Below, in pieces: positions 6,196-6,478 of a stretch of 6,478 bases of DNA. Position numbers and translations under genes: made by a program. Positions within the stretch are counted from its first letter, which is position 1; every line of letters begins with the position of its first letter. The notes under the pieces were generated by a model. That model was given only the letters and a program-made list of their open reading frames with translations. It had not been told where the DNA came from and ran no database searches. Source of the stretch: an uncultured beta proteobacterium (GTDB taxonomy: Bacteria; Pseudomonadota; Gammaproteobacteria; Burkholderiales; Rhodocyclaceae); NCBI GenBank assembly GCA_903933395.1, contig CAIZKA010000530.1, positions 1-6,478 of the forward strand, in the 5' to 3' direction.

Positions 6196-6478
6196 TCAGA
6201 ACACGAAAGCTGGCGCCGGCTCGGCTTCGCGCAGGGGCGCGACCACGGTTTCGAACACCGCCCGGCGCGTGAAGCCCTCGCCCGCCCGGGTATACAACAC
6301 CGCTTCCATGGCCGGCGCGGCACCTTCGATGGCGAACAGGCGCCCCCCCGGCTTGAGCTGGTCGAGCAAAACCTGCGGCACCCTGGCGACGGCGCCCGAC
6401 ACCATGACGGCATCGAACGGCGCGTGGGCCGGCAGGCCGGCGAGACCGTTGCCGACCTCCACCGAAACGTTGGTCACA
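6196..6478 (-). CDS. pcm: Protein-L-isoaspartate O-methyltransferase family protein, C-terminal 93 residues (cut by right edge)
   Basis: The C-terminal part of a SAM-dependent methyltransferase of the PIMT (Pcm) family, which repairs isoaspartyl residues in damaged proteins. The visible segment begins TNVSVEVGNGLAGL, followed by HAPFDAVMVSGAVARVP and LLDQLKPGGRLFAIEG. These line up with the E. coli Pcm region containing HGDG, APFDAIIVTAAPPEIP and LDEGG. The tail, with RRAVFETVVAPLREAE and ending FVF, resembles the divergent PIMT-like proteins encoded beside tolC in Betaproteobacteria rather than enterobacterial Pcm. The SAM-binding GxGxG motif and N-terminus are outside the window. The Asp of the GDG triplet is Asn here. 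It ends four bases before the rhodanese ATG, so it is the upstream gene of the rhodanese-tolC operon. Family membership is well supported; repair activity in this divergent branch is less certain. Confidence 0.85.
   Translation of the reverse strand, partial: VTNVSVEVGNGLAGLPAHAPFDAVMVSGAVARVPQVLLDQLKPGGRLFAIEGAAPAMEAVLYTRAGEGFTRRAVFETVVAPLREAEPAPAFVF

Noticed and set aside
6192..6413. Extended start of the rhodanese frame (181 residues)
   Set aside because: The extra residues are an out-of-frame reading of the methyltransferase gene (Arg/Ser/Pro-rich) with no homology. The ATG at 6191 fits the single-domain rhodanese length and operon spacing.

Overview
This GC-rich window most resembles a Betaproteobacterium. 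The evidence is the gene order (isoaspartate methyltransferase, rhodanese, TolC, convergent with WaaC-WaaA) and the style of the LPS and TolC proteins. That assignment is inference, and I cannot name a genus. Almost all of the DNA is coding and most genes are recognisable core or envelope genes. I see no RNA gene, insertion sequence, CRISPR array or phage gene.

Left part, all on the minus strand (1-2114). A type II toxin-antitoxin pair is present: a ribbon-helix-helix antitoxin (vapB-like, 228-494) followed by a PIN-domain toxin (vapC-like, start at 231) that runs off the left edge. Its short AT-rich upstream region holds a plausible promoter and three contiguous near-identical 8-bp repeats, a likely operator. 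Upstream is manC (571-2019), a complete bifunctional enzyme for GDP-mannose supply. Overlapping the manC start is a 38-codon remnant of an NAD-dependent sugar epimerase (2001-2114). In it the N-terminal Rossmann motif is joined in frame to the protein's C-terminal tail, so nearly the whole gene has been lost by an internal deletion. manC therefore looks like the surviving member of a former nucleotide-sugar or exopolysaccharide operon.

The 155-bp divergent spacer (2115-2269) separates this block from the plus-strand LPS genes. It holds only a weak promoter candidate for waaC and small palindromes, with no gene that I can support.

Middle, plus strand (2270-4488). waaC (heptosyltransferase I) and waaA (Kdo transferase) overlap by one base (TGATG) and form an inner-core LPS operon. 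Heptosyltransferase I adds the first heptose to the Kdo that WaaA attaches to lipid A.

Right part, minus strand (4469-6478). A tightly packed operon reads from the right edge: the C-terminal part of a protein-L-isoaspartate methyltransferase family protein, then a small single-domain rhodanese, then a TolC-family outer-membrane channel. The tolC 3' end overlaps the waaA 3' end by 20 bp, with no terminator between the convergent genes.

I did not find a previously undescribed multi-gene system. The two items most worth a second look are the collapsed epimerase gene in front of manC and the triple repeat upstream of the toxin-antitoxin pair.
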